DNA from: Owenia fusiformis
Taxonomy: Eukaryota; Annelida; Polychaeta; Sabellida; Oweniidae
Assembly (NCBI GenBank): GCA_903813345.2
Contig: CAIIXF020000006.1
Coordinates: 40,496,848-40,560,847, forward strand
Reading direction: 5' to 3'
DNA length: 64,000 nt
Shown here piece after piece: positions 48,220 to 58,915 of the stretch. Under the pieces are notes generated by a model, which had not been told where the DNA came from, searched no databases, and saw only the letters and a program-made list of their open reading frames with translations. Within the stretch, counting starts at the first letter, position 1. Each line of letters begins with the position of its first letter. The translations under genes were made by a program, and so were the position numbers.

Positions 48220-51200
48220 GATGCTAGCAGTCAATACATTCAGCAATACAACTACAAATACATGAATGTTTATAATGTTTTTATATTATGCTAGCAGTCA
48301 ATACATTCAACAAAACAACTACAAATACATGAATGTTTATAATGTTTTTATATGATGCTAGCAGTCAATACATTCAACAAAACAACTACAAATACATGAA
48401 TGTTTATAATGTTTTTATATGATGCTGGTAGTAAATACATTCAACAATACAACTACAAATACATGAATGTTTATAATGTTTTTATATGATGCTAGCAGTC
48501 AATACATTTAACAATACAACTACAAATACATGAATGTTTATAATGTTTTTATATGATGCTAGCAGTCAATACATTCAACAAAACAACTACAAATACATGA
48601 ATGTTTATAATGTTTTTATATGATGCTAGCAGTCAATACATTTAACAAAACAACTACAAATACATGAATGTTTATAATGTTTTTATATGATGCTAGCAGT
48701 CAATACATTCAACAAAACAACTACAAATACATGAATGTTTATAATGTTTTTATATGATGCTAGCAGTCAATACATTCAACAAAACAACTACAAATACATG
48801 AATGTTTATAATGTTTTTATATGATGCTAGCAGTCAATACATTTAACAATACAACTACAAATACATGAGTGTTTATAATGTTTTTATATGATGCTAGCAG
48901 TCAATACATTTAACAATACAACTACAAATACATGAATGTTTATAATGTTTTTATATGATGCTAGCAGTCAATACATTTAACAATACAACAACAAATACAT
49001 GAATGTTTATAATGTTTTTATATGATGCTAGCAGTCAATACATTCAGCAATAAAACTACAAATACATGAGTGTTTATAATGTTTTTATATGATGCTGGTA
49101 GTAAATACATTCAACAATACAACTACACATACATGAATGTTTATAATGTTTTTATATGATGCTGGCAGTCAATACATTCAGCAATACAACTACAAATACA
49201 TGAATGTTTATAATGTTTTTATATGATGCTAGCAGTCAATACATTCAACAAAACAACTACAAATACATGAATGTTTATAATGTTTTTATATGATGCTAGC
49301 AGTCAATACATTTAACAATACAACTACAAATACATGAGTGTTTATAATGTTTTTATATGATGCTAGCAGTCAATACATTCAGCAATAAAACTACAAATAC
49401 ATGAGTGTTTATAATGTTTTTATATGATGCTGGTAGTAAATACATTCAACAATACAACTACACATACATGAATGTTTATAATGTTTTTATATGATGCTGG
49501 CAGTCAATACATTCAGCAATACAACTACACATACATGAATGTTTATAATGTTTTTATATGATGCTGGCAGTCAATACATTCAGCAATACAACTACAAATA
49601 CATGAGTGTTTATAATGTTTTTATATGATGCTGGTAGTAAATACATTTAACAATACAACAACAAATACATGAATGTTTATAATGTTTTTATATGATGCTA
49701 GCAGTCAATACATTTAACAATACAACAACAAATACATGAATGTGTATAATGTTTTTATATGATGCTAGCAGTCAATACATTCAGCAATAAAACTACAAAT
49801 ACATGAGTGTTTATAATGTTTTTATATGATGCTGGTAGTAAATACATTCAACAATACAACTACACATACATGAATGTTTATAATGTTTTTATATGATGCT
49901 GGCAGTCAATACATTCAGCAATACAACTACAAATACATGAGTGTTTATAATGTTTTTATATGATGCTAGCAGTCAATACATTCAACAAAACAACTACACA
50001 TACATGAATGTTTATAATGTTTTTATATGATGCTAGCAGTCAATACATTCAACAAAACAACTACAAATACATGAATGTTTATAATGTTTTTATATGATGC
50101 TGGCAGTCAATACATTCAGCAATACAACTACAAATACATGAGTGTTTATAATGTTTTTATATGATGCTAGCAGTCAATACATTTAACAAAACAACTACAA
50201 ATACATGAATGTTTATAATGTTTTTATATGATGCTGGCAGTCAATACATTCAGCAATACAACTACAAATACATGAATGTTTATAATGTTTTTATATGATG
50301 CTGGCAGTCAATACATTCAGCAATACAACTACAAATACATGAGTGTTTATAATGTTTTTATATGATGCTAGCATTCAATACATTCAACAAAACAACTACA
50401 AATACATGAATGTTTATAATGTTTTTATATGATGCTGGCAGTCAATACATTCAGCAATACAACTACAAATACATGAATGTTTATAATGTTTTTATATGAT
50501 GCTGGTAGTAAATACATTCAACAATACAACTACAAATACATGAATGTTTATAATGTTTTTATATGATGCTGGCAGTCAATACATTCAGCAATACAACTAC
50601 ACATACATGAATGTTTATAATGTTTTTATATGATGCTGGTAGTAAATACATTCAGCAATACAACTACACATACATGAATGTTTATAATGTTTTTATATGA
50701 TGCTGGCAGTCAATACATTCAGCAATACAACTACAAATACATGAATGTTTATAATGTTTTTATATGATGCTGGTAGTAAATACATTCAACAATACAACTA
50801 CAAATACATGAGTGTTTATAATGTTTTTATATGATGCTGGTAGTAAATACATTCAACAATACAACTACAAATACATGAATGTTTATAATGTTTTTATATG
50901 ATGCTAGCAGTCAATCCATTCAACAATACAACTACAAATACATGAATGTTTATAATGTTTTTATATGATGCTAGCAGTCAATACATTCAACAAAACAACT
51001 ACAAATACATGAATGTTTATAATGTTTTTATATGATGCTAGCAGTCAATACATTCAACAAAACAACTACAAATACATGAATGTTTATAATGTTTTTAAAT
51101 GATGCTAGCAGTCAATACATTCAGCAATACAACTACAAATACATGAATGTTTATAATGTTTTTATATGATGCTGGTAGTAAATACATTCAACAATACAAC

Positions 51201-51503
51201 TACACATACATGAATGTTTATAATGTTTTTATATGATGCTGGCAGTCAATACATTCAGCAATAAAACTACAAATACATGAGTGTTTATAATGTTTTTATA
51301 TGATGCTGGTAGTAAATACATTCAACAATACAACTACACATACATGAATGTTTATAATGTTTTTATATGATGCTGGCAGTCAATACATTCAGCAATACAA
51401 CTACAAATACATGAGTGTTTATAATGTTTTTATATGATGCTGGTAGTCAATACATTCAGCAATACAACTACAAATACATGAGTGTTTATAATGTTTTTAT
51501 ATG
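48220..51503. repeat. 67-bp satellite, 49 units
   Basis: Unit begins GATGCTAGCAGTCAATACAT, then TCAACAAAACAACTACAAAT and ACATGAATGTTTATAATGTT, ending TTTATAT. Start-to-start distance from first to last unit is exactly 49 x 67. Variant forms (GCTGGTAGTAAATA, GCTGGCAGTC, GAGTGTTT) recur in blocks, showing higher-order duplication. The array starts ~0.5 kb upstream of ROS1 exon 1 and ends inside the last hexosaminidase exon. Confidence 0.96.
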
Positions 51504-51589
51504 ATGCTGACACTGGGGTTTCCTTGTCCATACCATACTCGTAGTCCCCACAGTAACCATTTAGTATAGGCTGCGCTGGTATGCCTCGA
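51430..51589 (-). CDS. HEXB: HEX last exon, C-terminus running into the satellite
   Basis: Encodes [13 protein letters not shown], equal to the family C-terminus, then ~39 further residues. From about 51503 the frame is inside the last 67-bp satellite unit and reads [17 protein letters not shown] before TAA at 51430-51432. The family normally stops within a few residues of GYC. Confidence 0.85.
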
Positions 51590-54500
51590 CTAAAAATAAA
51601 GACAAATATGGTGATTTTATCACATCCATTTCGTTCAGAGTAATAGTGCCTAAATCCTGCTCACATGAAGATGTTTAAAATCCCGGGATTTGGAGATGGC
51701 CATTAGGTTATAATCAATGATATATATCTTACTTAACCATCCTACAACGATGTTGGTCCAGCCTAAATGCTGCACTGTTTGAATCATTCACCTCCCGTGC
51801 GCTCCACAGTCTCTCCCCAACGGCTGATGCACGTGGCCTGCAACATTCAAAGTACACTCCCCTCCATAAGTGTGGAAATCTGATGTTTTTATTTTATAGA
51901 ATATCAACGCCTTTGATGAATCCTCTTAAATCGCCGATCATAATCAGGCTTTGATAAATGATCCAAAAAGGGAACATCCGGTTTCCAGACTTATGAAGGG
52001 GAGTGAAGATGTATTCCTACATTTTATTAAAGAGAAATATTGTAAAAGTAAAGTATCATCTTCTTTGAATTTTGCATTGTCCGCATTTTTAGAGTTCCTG
52101 ACCAAAAATAATGAGCTTGAAATACAGTGCAGACTGACAACCCAAAGTACAAATAAATATAGAACAACTGCATATTTTATTTTATTAAAAATGAAGGTGC
52201 TCTTATCCAATTGGCTATAAGTATTCAAAATAATTGAAATTCGATCGAAATATATAATTTAGTTTTATTATATTCTTGAAGGTTGTTAATGATATTAACT
52301 AGTAATACATTACTAGTAATAAATTACATAACATACCACATTCTTGACAAGAGATTTGTTCCATCAACATACTCAGCCCACAAACAAGCTTGGCCTCCAA
52401 TCACCAACTTCTTTTCTTCGTCCGTCCCTGAAAAATAACATAATCATATCAATGATAAAATATAAAGTGTTATTCAAGTACTCAAAATCACCACAATCGA
52501 CTTTAATGGTTAAAACCGACGCTATCCATCAAGGAATGTACATGAAACCCATTCTACAATCTAGTCAGTCTCAGCATCACTGAATATCAGCGGTGACAAA
52601 GTAAATGCACATTTTCCACCATAATATGATATAACAGGTGCATTTAAGATGGCGGACGTGAAGTGTCGGTTAAGGTGATGGCCGTAACTTTCGCTTGATA
52701 CTGACCAGTGAGAGTATCGTAGCCAAAATTGGCGGAATAGGAATATATCTATATGCAAAACCTTCAAAATCTAGGGGCTCTGTTTCATAGTATTTCATCC
52801 ACATTTCCCTATAGCCATACGCTATGTAGTTGAGATACCATGGAGCTGCTAGAACGATTTTGTATCCTTTCTTCGCAATTCTGGAGATGTAGTTTTGCCA
52901 CTTGTCGAAAGGTTTGTTCGGATTCAGATATGTGTCTTTCCAAACGTTAACTATCGCGTCTTTTTGGAGCTGAAATAATTTGTATATTTTTAATGTACAT
53001 TTTATCTGTCGTGAGATGAAAATAAATAAATGTATCCAATAATATTTGGGTCCGTCAATTTATTATCTAAATAATTAAATTTTTCAAAGAATGCCGAATG
53101 AGATCTGAACGAATAAAATATCTTGGTTGCGTGGCAGAGTCGGTGTAGTTCGATAGTTTTTTGTTTACGCCCTTGCGACCACCATTCCTATATATGCCAC
53201 AATCAACTAGATAGGGAAGTCCATAAGTCGAGGCAGGACTGGACAGTAACTTGCCTACCGTAACATTATTGTCGATTGGCTCCTGCCAAATCATATACTT
53301 CGATCCCAGTTCCTCCATGATGTTCAGAAGTTTCTGGGCGTAGTACTGCTCCAGCTGGTTGTATCCGGTCATGCCATTTTGGGACATAAACTCTGTGATG
53401 TTCGGATTGGATTTCCTAAAATGAATGTTTGAATCATCTTCTGAAAAATCAGGAGTTTCGTTTTTGGTATTTGATTGACGGTTATTGAAATCCATTAACA
53501 ACAAGCACAGTACTTAATGACATTGAAGGGACTTTATAATATGAGGTGATGTCGTCTTTAGGCAGGTGCCAGTCCAGCATCTTAAATTCTAACTGGATAC
53601 GTTTTTGGACAACTGATTTTGATCAAAAAGGAATAAGTTATCAAAGAATAATATTATTAATATGATAATTAATTAATAATATAATAATTTAAATAATATT
53701 TATTGATAATTTTGAGAATAAATAAAAAGAATTGAAAATGAATACCAATCACACGAGTACAATATGCATTAGTAAAAATCTACCAACCACCTACCAACAC
53801 GCATAATATACTTCATCCATGCCCATATGTTTAAACGGGTCTGGGAACACATCAACAATTTCAGAAAAGAAAGTCCTCAAGAAATCATATGTGTAGTTCT
53901 GTATTGGATTAAGGATTTCCGCTGGAGCGTGTTCAGGATAGTTTGGAGTATAAGGGGTCTTACCATCGCCCCAACACGGTGTCAGTAGATCTAAAAGTGG
54001 AGATCATGATTTTAATCATACATCTATGATATCTTTGATAATGACACGGAATATTGTGAGCAAAAAGTATTGTAAAATCAAGTAAAAGTAAAACTGTGAT
54101 AATTAAAAAAAATACTCTCAGTGGACCACTGTGTGCACGCATTTCTCGCCCTGGGCAAATGAGCACTCTTTTTCAAGTTTTGGAAAAAATGAAGTCATAC
54201 TTTTGAAATCGTACCTGGAAATGCTTTGCTAAAACCTATCGTATGTCCTGGTGTGTCAAACTCTGGAATTACACGAATACCACGCATGCGTGCATATTGT
54301 ATAATATCAGCGACATCTTTTTGCGTGTATAAATGTTTCTGTGAATACGCTCCCTGAATGTGAATGGTGTAAATCATTAGACAAAGACGTATATATGAAG
54401 CAAAAGAGGTCAGTGTAATCGCTCATTGTATTTATAAAATGTATAGAATTAATGTTGAACATAGCACGGGGTGAGACGGATTTGCAATCTTGCAATATAA

Positions 54501-55812
54501 ACAACAATCTTATCATAATCTATAATAGAAATGCATCTTACCAATGAAGACAAGTTTGCAAATGTTCTGCTGACATACGGAAATGACTGGTCGTCTACAA
54601 TATGCCAGTGAAGAACGTTGAATTTGTTTTGTTCCATCGCATCCTAAATTACAATAGTGCATTTGTGAAATAAGCGTTGTAACAATGAGAACGCAAATAA
54701 GAGGTGGTCACTCGATGCATTCCCGTTACCATCAAGCTCCAAGTTCTAAATTAAGTGAAATACTAGCAGGTTGAAACTCTATAAGCGTCGAGCACACTGA
54801 AACTCTAAATTAAATGATCAATGAAGTAGCTATTCTATGAATCGCTAAACTAAAACAAGCATATTGCCTGACCAGCAATCGAATCAATGGGGCATAACTA
54901 ATTTTAACCAAGCTTGCTAACCTTTGAATAAGAGATATATATAAGAGAAATACTGGTCTCTTGAATTCAAAAAAAATAAAACATTGCGTTAATAACTTAC
55001 TAGATTTTTGTAAATAATAGGAAGGGGCTGATAATGCCTTGCAGTGTCAATCATAATTCCACGGTACGAGAATCTCGGCCAATCTCGTATTGTAGTCACG
55101 TTAACCTGGAGAAACTTTTCATTGGTTAGCCAGATTAGCTGACTAAAAGTCTCTAACCCTGCGATTTTAATAAAGACCAATAGTAAACAATATGTTCTCC
55201 GTTTAAAAAGTGTAATCAAAGGTCAGGTCATTAAACCCGGCAGTCAGAGAAAATGTTAACAAATTAATACAAATTATAGATACAGAATTGAACTAAAATT
55301 CAATCGAAACAGTAAGATTTCATAGTGCGGTCAAACCTCTTAATGCTCCCCAGACAGTCTCTGCCTCGATGGATCCACGCTTGCCAACAGATATTGAAAT
55401 TGTATCTGCAAATGTAATGTTAATAGATTAACCTCTATGGTGGAAACAGCACTATAAGGCATACTATTGAAAACATTTGCATTGTCCGTTCCTCACAATT
55501 TATAAAGTCATATGTTAGGATTATAAAAGTGTTATACTTACATGATTCATTTTCTTCAGCAGACGGGTAACCATTCACTTTACAAGGAGATTTAATGTTT
55601 AAATCAATCCCTTCCAATTTATCTCCGTTGCCAGGGCGACCCGATGGATCAATAAACACATAGTCTTTGTATCTTTTAAATGCCTCGTCAATGATGTCAC
55701 AGTTGATGTTCGACTTGAAGTTAAACGACGTTTTGTCGAGTGTAAGTGTTTGGGTTGAGTTTTCCCATTCTCTTGGCAGGGGCCATGGTGCACCAGGTGG
55801 CGCTCTGTTTCC
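51430..55812 (-). CDS. HEXB: Beta-hexosaminidase (GH20), exons 2 to end; first exon not found
   Basis: Lysosomal glycosidase that removes terminal beta-N-acetylhexosamine from glycoconjugates by substrate-assisted catalysis. Exons (5' to 3'): 55812-55542, 55405-55337, 55158-55001, 54643-54542, 54353-54215, 53990-53795, 53415-53259, 52969-52762, 52427-52337, 51837-51733, 51589-51430. Phases agree throughout, giving 551 codons. Substrate and catalytic residues: Arg154 (DTARHY), Asp183-184 ([11 protein letters not shown]), His237 (DTPGHT), Asp305-Glu306 (GMDEV), Trp in VWKD, APWYLN and CLWAEYVD. It reads closer to HEXB than HEXA in [10 protein letters not shown] and HRCRMV. Odd points: GMDE where the family has GGDE, APWYLNY at the position that separates alpha and beta specificity, and a C-terminal extension read from satellite DNA. 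The signal-peptide exon may lie beyond 55.8 kb or in the gap. Confidence 0.94.
51733..51837 (-). CDS. HEXB: HEX exon: [10 protein letters not shown] block
   Basis: Encodes [18 protein letters not shown] and HRCRMV. The acceptor ttgcag lies 17 bases from the end of a MITE (51855-52004). Confidence 0.93.
51855..52004. mobile_element. Tc1/mariner-like MITE in a HEX intron
   Basis: Left end TA|CACTCCCCTCCATAAG; right end is the inverse of CACTCCCCTTCATAAG, with the flanking TA lost. Same family as 31180-31357 and 42537-42749. Confidence 0.7.
52337..52427 (-). CDS. HEXB: HEX exon: [12 protein letters not shown] block
   Basis: Encodes [20 protein letters not shown], the conserved substrate-pocket Trp region. 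Phase 1 in, 2 out. Confidence 0.93.
52762..52969 (-). CDS. HEXB: HEX exon: AAPWYLNY block
   Basis: Contains [24 protein letters not shown] and ETEPLDFEG. Human HEXA has Asn-Arg and HEXB Asp-Leu after APWYL; here it is Asn-Tyr. The donor GAAG|gttttg is weak but the phase fits. Confidence 0.92.
53259..53415 (-). CDS. HEXB: HEX exon: barrel helix region
   Basis: Encodes [30 protein letters not shown] and [11 protein letters not shown], matching the family KSNP and VWQE blocks. Phase 2 in, 0 out. Confidence 0.92.
53795..53990 (-). CDS. HEXB: HEX exon: catalytic Asp-Glu
   Basis: Encodes [30 protein letters not shown] and [12 protein letters not shown], including the catalytic acid Glu306 and its stabilising Asp305. 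Donor TGTTG|gtaggt. Confidence 0.94.
54215..54353 (-). CDS. HEXB: HEX exon: EFDTPGHT block
   Basis: Encodes [20 protein letters not shown] and [20 protein letters not shown]. His237 is a conserved active-site residue. Confidence 0.95.
54542..54643 (-). CDS. HEXB: HEX exon: [11 protein letters not shown] block
   Basis: Encodes [20 protein letters not shown] and SRTFANLSS; holds the conserved active-site Asp pair. Phase 0 at both ends. Confidence 0.95.
55001..55158 (-). CDS. HEXB: HEX exon: barrel start with substrate Arg
   Basis: Encodes [18 protein letters not shown], then [18 protein letters not shown]; Arg154 binds the substrate in this family. A cag at 55106 within the exon is not used, as the frame and homology run through it. 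Confidence 0.93.
55337..55405 (-). CDS. HEXB: HEX exon: WGALRG block
   Basis: Encodes [20 protein letters not shown] then LRG, the link from the N-terminal domain to the barrel. Phase 1 at both ends. Confidence 0.9.
55542..55812 (-). CDS. HEXB: HEX first recognised exon: N-terminal (zincin-like) domain
   Basis: Begins [17 protein letters not shown] after acceptor attatag, phase 0. The PWPLP start is the usual mature N-terminus; [16 protein letters not shown] and ENESYTISI follow. The upstream exon should supply a signal peptide ending in phase 0; none was found. Confidence 0.9.
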
Positions 55813-55855
55813 CTATAATGAAAGTTTTTATTGAGTGATTTAGTGCAAGATATTA

Positions 55856-56707
55856 GAGAGATTTCGCACATAAGTGAAAGTAGAACTTATACGTATACGT
55901 ATAGTTTAAAGGGTCATGTCGAACTATAATATTTACTAAAATCAATTTTAAATTGTACTTAATGGAACATAACAATTCCCGATATAGAAAAGCTCCATCA
56001 ACTAGAGACTGTGAATACACTGTCATCTGCACGTGTGGATTATGCACATTATAATTAAATGCTTGCTTCCGTGTCCTAGTAGTTGTAGTGTATTATAAAC
56101 ACGACCCTTTAAAGTGAGTCATGATCCTTTAAAGTGAGTCGTTACATAAACAAGTTGATTATTTCAAAGTTTTCATGATCAGTATAAGTTCAATGAACTT
56201 ACAAAATTGTATATACACGTAGATGATAAACTTATACAGTTGGATCTCCGTATAAAGCTTTACCTACATGTGTGTGGAACAATTGACCGCAAGCATTTTT
56301 TAAAACTAATTGGCTGAGTAGGAACAGTACCCAATCAAATACTTTAACCATCAATTTGAAACACCAATCAAGCCAGTAGGTTCTAGCAATTCCTGGAAAC
56401 GACCCATTGAGTAGCTCAACAAATGACATACAGGGTGTTTCATAACGAGCATCTCCAAAAAGTCAATTTGAGAAGAGATGGGTCTATATGTACGTACTAT
56501 ATGAGCATATTTTATTCTAGACAAACACATTTGGATCAACTAAACATGCTACAATTCAAGAAAGTACAAATGGCATCCCATTGACCTTTATTTATTACAG
56601 TCCGAGAAAAGACGACGAAAAGCCCACATTATGAAACACCTTGTACCTTTTCTTATAAGTATAAGTATACGTTATAAGTTGTATTTTACGTATGTGCGAA
56701 ATCTCTC
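55856..56707. mobile_element. TA-flanked element with GAGAGATTTCGCACAT ends
   Basis: 852 bp. GAGAGATTTCGCACATAAG at the left and its inverse form at the right, TA on each outer side, with arms of ~55 bp that include ACTTATA/CGTATAC blocks. It contains a second element at 56431-56643. Confidence 0.75.
56431..56643. mobile_element. Mariner-like MITE nested in 55856-56707
   Basis: 213 bp starting CAGGGTGTTTCATAA and ending with the inverse of CAAGGTGTTTCATAA, flanked by TA on both sides. Confidence 0.8.
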
Positions 56708-56961
56708 TATTGAAACATAAATAGACATTAGGTCTGTAGCCATCCACGGGACATGACAAAACTCCCCTACATAAGAACTAGTTTCTATTAGGGTGTCGAC
56801 TTTTGGCTTGCAACCGAAGATACCTCAAGAAAAGCCAGAGATTGCCGAAGATTTTCTTTGCAAACGAAGTTGGCCGAGGGTACCACGAATGTGAAGAGGA
56901 CGTCTCTAACTGGTCAAAAGGAGAGGCTCGGCATTCTCCGTCGGATTGAATCGGCAAAATT

Positions 56962-57000
56962 CGGTTGTATGGCTTACCTTCGGTTGTATGGCTTACCTTC
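56962..57000. repeat. 19-bp tandem repeat cut by the assembly gap
   Basis: Two copies of TTCGGTTGTATGGCTTACC run up to the first N, so the gap probably hides a longer array. Confidence 0.8.
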
Positions 57001-57500
57001 NNNNNNNNNNNNNNNNNNNNNNNNNNNNNNNNNNNNNNNNNNNNNNNNNNNNNNNNNNNNNNNNNNNNNNNNNNNNNNNNNNNNNNNNNNNNNNNNNNNN
57101 NNNNNNNNNNNNNNNNNNNNNNNNNNNNNNNNNNNNNNNNNNNNNNNNNNNNNNNNNNNNNNNNNNNNNNNNNNNNNNNNNNNNNNNNNNNNNNNNNNNN
57201 NNNNNNNNNNNNNNNNNNNNNNNNNNNNNNNNNNNNNNNNNNNNNNNNNNNNNNNNNNNNNNNNNNNNNNNNNNNNNNNNNNNNNNNNNNNNNNNNNNNN
57301 NNNNNNNNNNNNNNNNNNNNNNNNNNNNNNNNNNNNNNNNNNNNNNNNNNNNNNNNNNNNNNNNNNNNNNNNNNNNNNNNNNNNNNNNNNNNNNNNNNNN
57401 NNNNNNNNNNNNNNNNNNNNNNNNNNNNNNNNNNNNNNNNNNNNNNNNNNNNNNNNNNNNNNNNNNNNNNNNNNNNNNNNNNNNNNNNNNNNNNNNNNNN
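57001..57500. other. Assembly gap, 500 N
   Basis: Exactly 500 unknown bases; real length may differ. Any open frame drawn through it is meaningless. Confidence 1.
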
Positions 57501-58556
57501 TTAATCACTTAGTTCTCATTTCATGCAACTCCATCAGAGCTAATTATGTGCAAGTATTAATATCTTGTACCCAGGTATTATATAACTGCTTATTTAGATC
57601 AAATCATGTTTTGCCACAATATACCATTTTCCATCATCAAAGACAACAGATATTTTGAACAGAATTTAAAAAATATAACAATGACAGTTGAGTTACATAC
57701 AGTATTCTTTTGTCATGTACCATATTTTGATTTGTGACATTAGTTATTAGTTAGAAACCCATGCCTCTCTATCGTTTCAAAAAATTTACCCAACGTGGCA
57801 GTCTCTGTAATTTATGGCATCCATACTTTTTTGAAAGGTAACACTTTGAGGCTCAATTTTTTGCCGGATGCCCTTGCAAACTCTCATTGGTTGCTCTGTA
57901 TTGTAGCATTCCGTTACCATGGTTACGCATCTATAGACATCTTACCTTGGAATCTTAAATCATTCTATAGCTTTTTATAAGCAGATAGTAGGTACTTAAA
58001 GAAGCAAAATGAAAAGTAGTTTTTATATAATTTTACATAATATAACCTCTTCGATATGCAATGAAAAATGATGACAAAATCCGTACAAGAGCTCAGTAGT
58101 AGTACTAGTAATCCTGAAATTAAAGTCTATTGATCAAAATAGTCACGACGAAAAAGTGCCCTTTAAAATATTTTTGAAAGAATTGATTTTTGTAGGACTT
58201 TAACTAACCCTTCCTACATCTACATATAGGTTTCCTACATCTATCTCTTATGTCTCAAAGTATGTATGGTATAGGACTTGTAATCTGAACTTGTTTTAAA
58301 AGGTTTCCAAAATATGAAATACCAAAAATCTATGGAAAATATGAGTCTGAAATGGATGGATTTCAGGTATATCCCCATAGACTATGGATACCATTCAAAA
58401 CTGAGAACCGTAACAACAGAAGATTTAAGTGCAAAATAAAGGAGTTAATCACGTAGTATGATTGACAGAGGTTGAATCTAAACTATTTTAATTTACACTT
58501 TTTATAGTTTAGAAGCTTTAATATGGAATGATCTAATCTAATGAAGATCTAATCAA
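57501..58556. other. Intergenic sequence, no gene seen
   Basis: AT-rich DNA without recognisable exons or repeats. Confidence 0.4.
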
Positions 58557-58915
58557 TACAGTGTGTATCAAAAAAACGCAACAGATTGTTATCTCGGAAA
58601 AGCACAAAACCAGTGATAACATCATTGATTTCATTCAATGCACCATGAAGTCATGTGTCTCCTCTTTACAATGATATATCATTCATTGATATTTGGTCAT
58701 GGTTGGGCGAGTAATCATTCCATTTGCAAAGTGGGCCAAAATTAGCTTGGGGCCAAGTTATAAACATCGCAAAAGTCAGTGTACGGAGCCCGATGCAATA
58801 TTGGAAGAAAACATAAAACCTATGCTGACTGTATCCTTTTCATTCAATGTACCGAAAAGCCAAATTACTCCTCTGTGCCAATGGAATATCATTCATTCAC
58901 AGGGAGTCAAGGCTG

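Noticed and set aside
55106-55108. Splice acceptor ctccag inside a HEX exon
   Set aside because: The frame and the conserved GLETFSQL block continue unbroken upstream to a better placed acceptor at 55159.
55599-55871. 90-codon minus frame over the HEX N-terminal exon
   Set aside because: The adjacent frame encodes the conserved hexosaminidase N-terminal domain with matching splice phases; this one is its shadow.
56858-57658. Long open frames crossing 57001-57500
   Set aside because: They are open only because the gap is all N.
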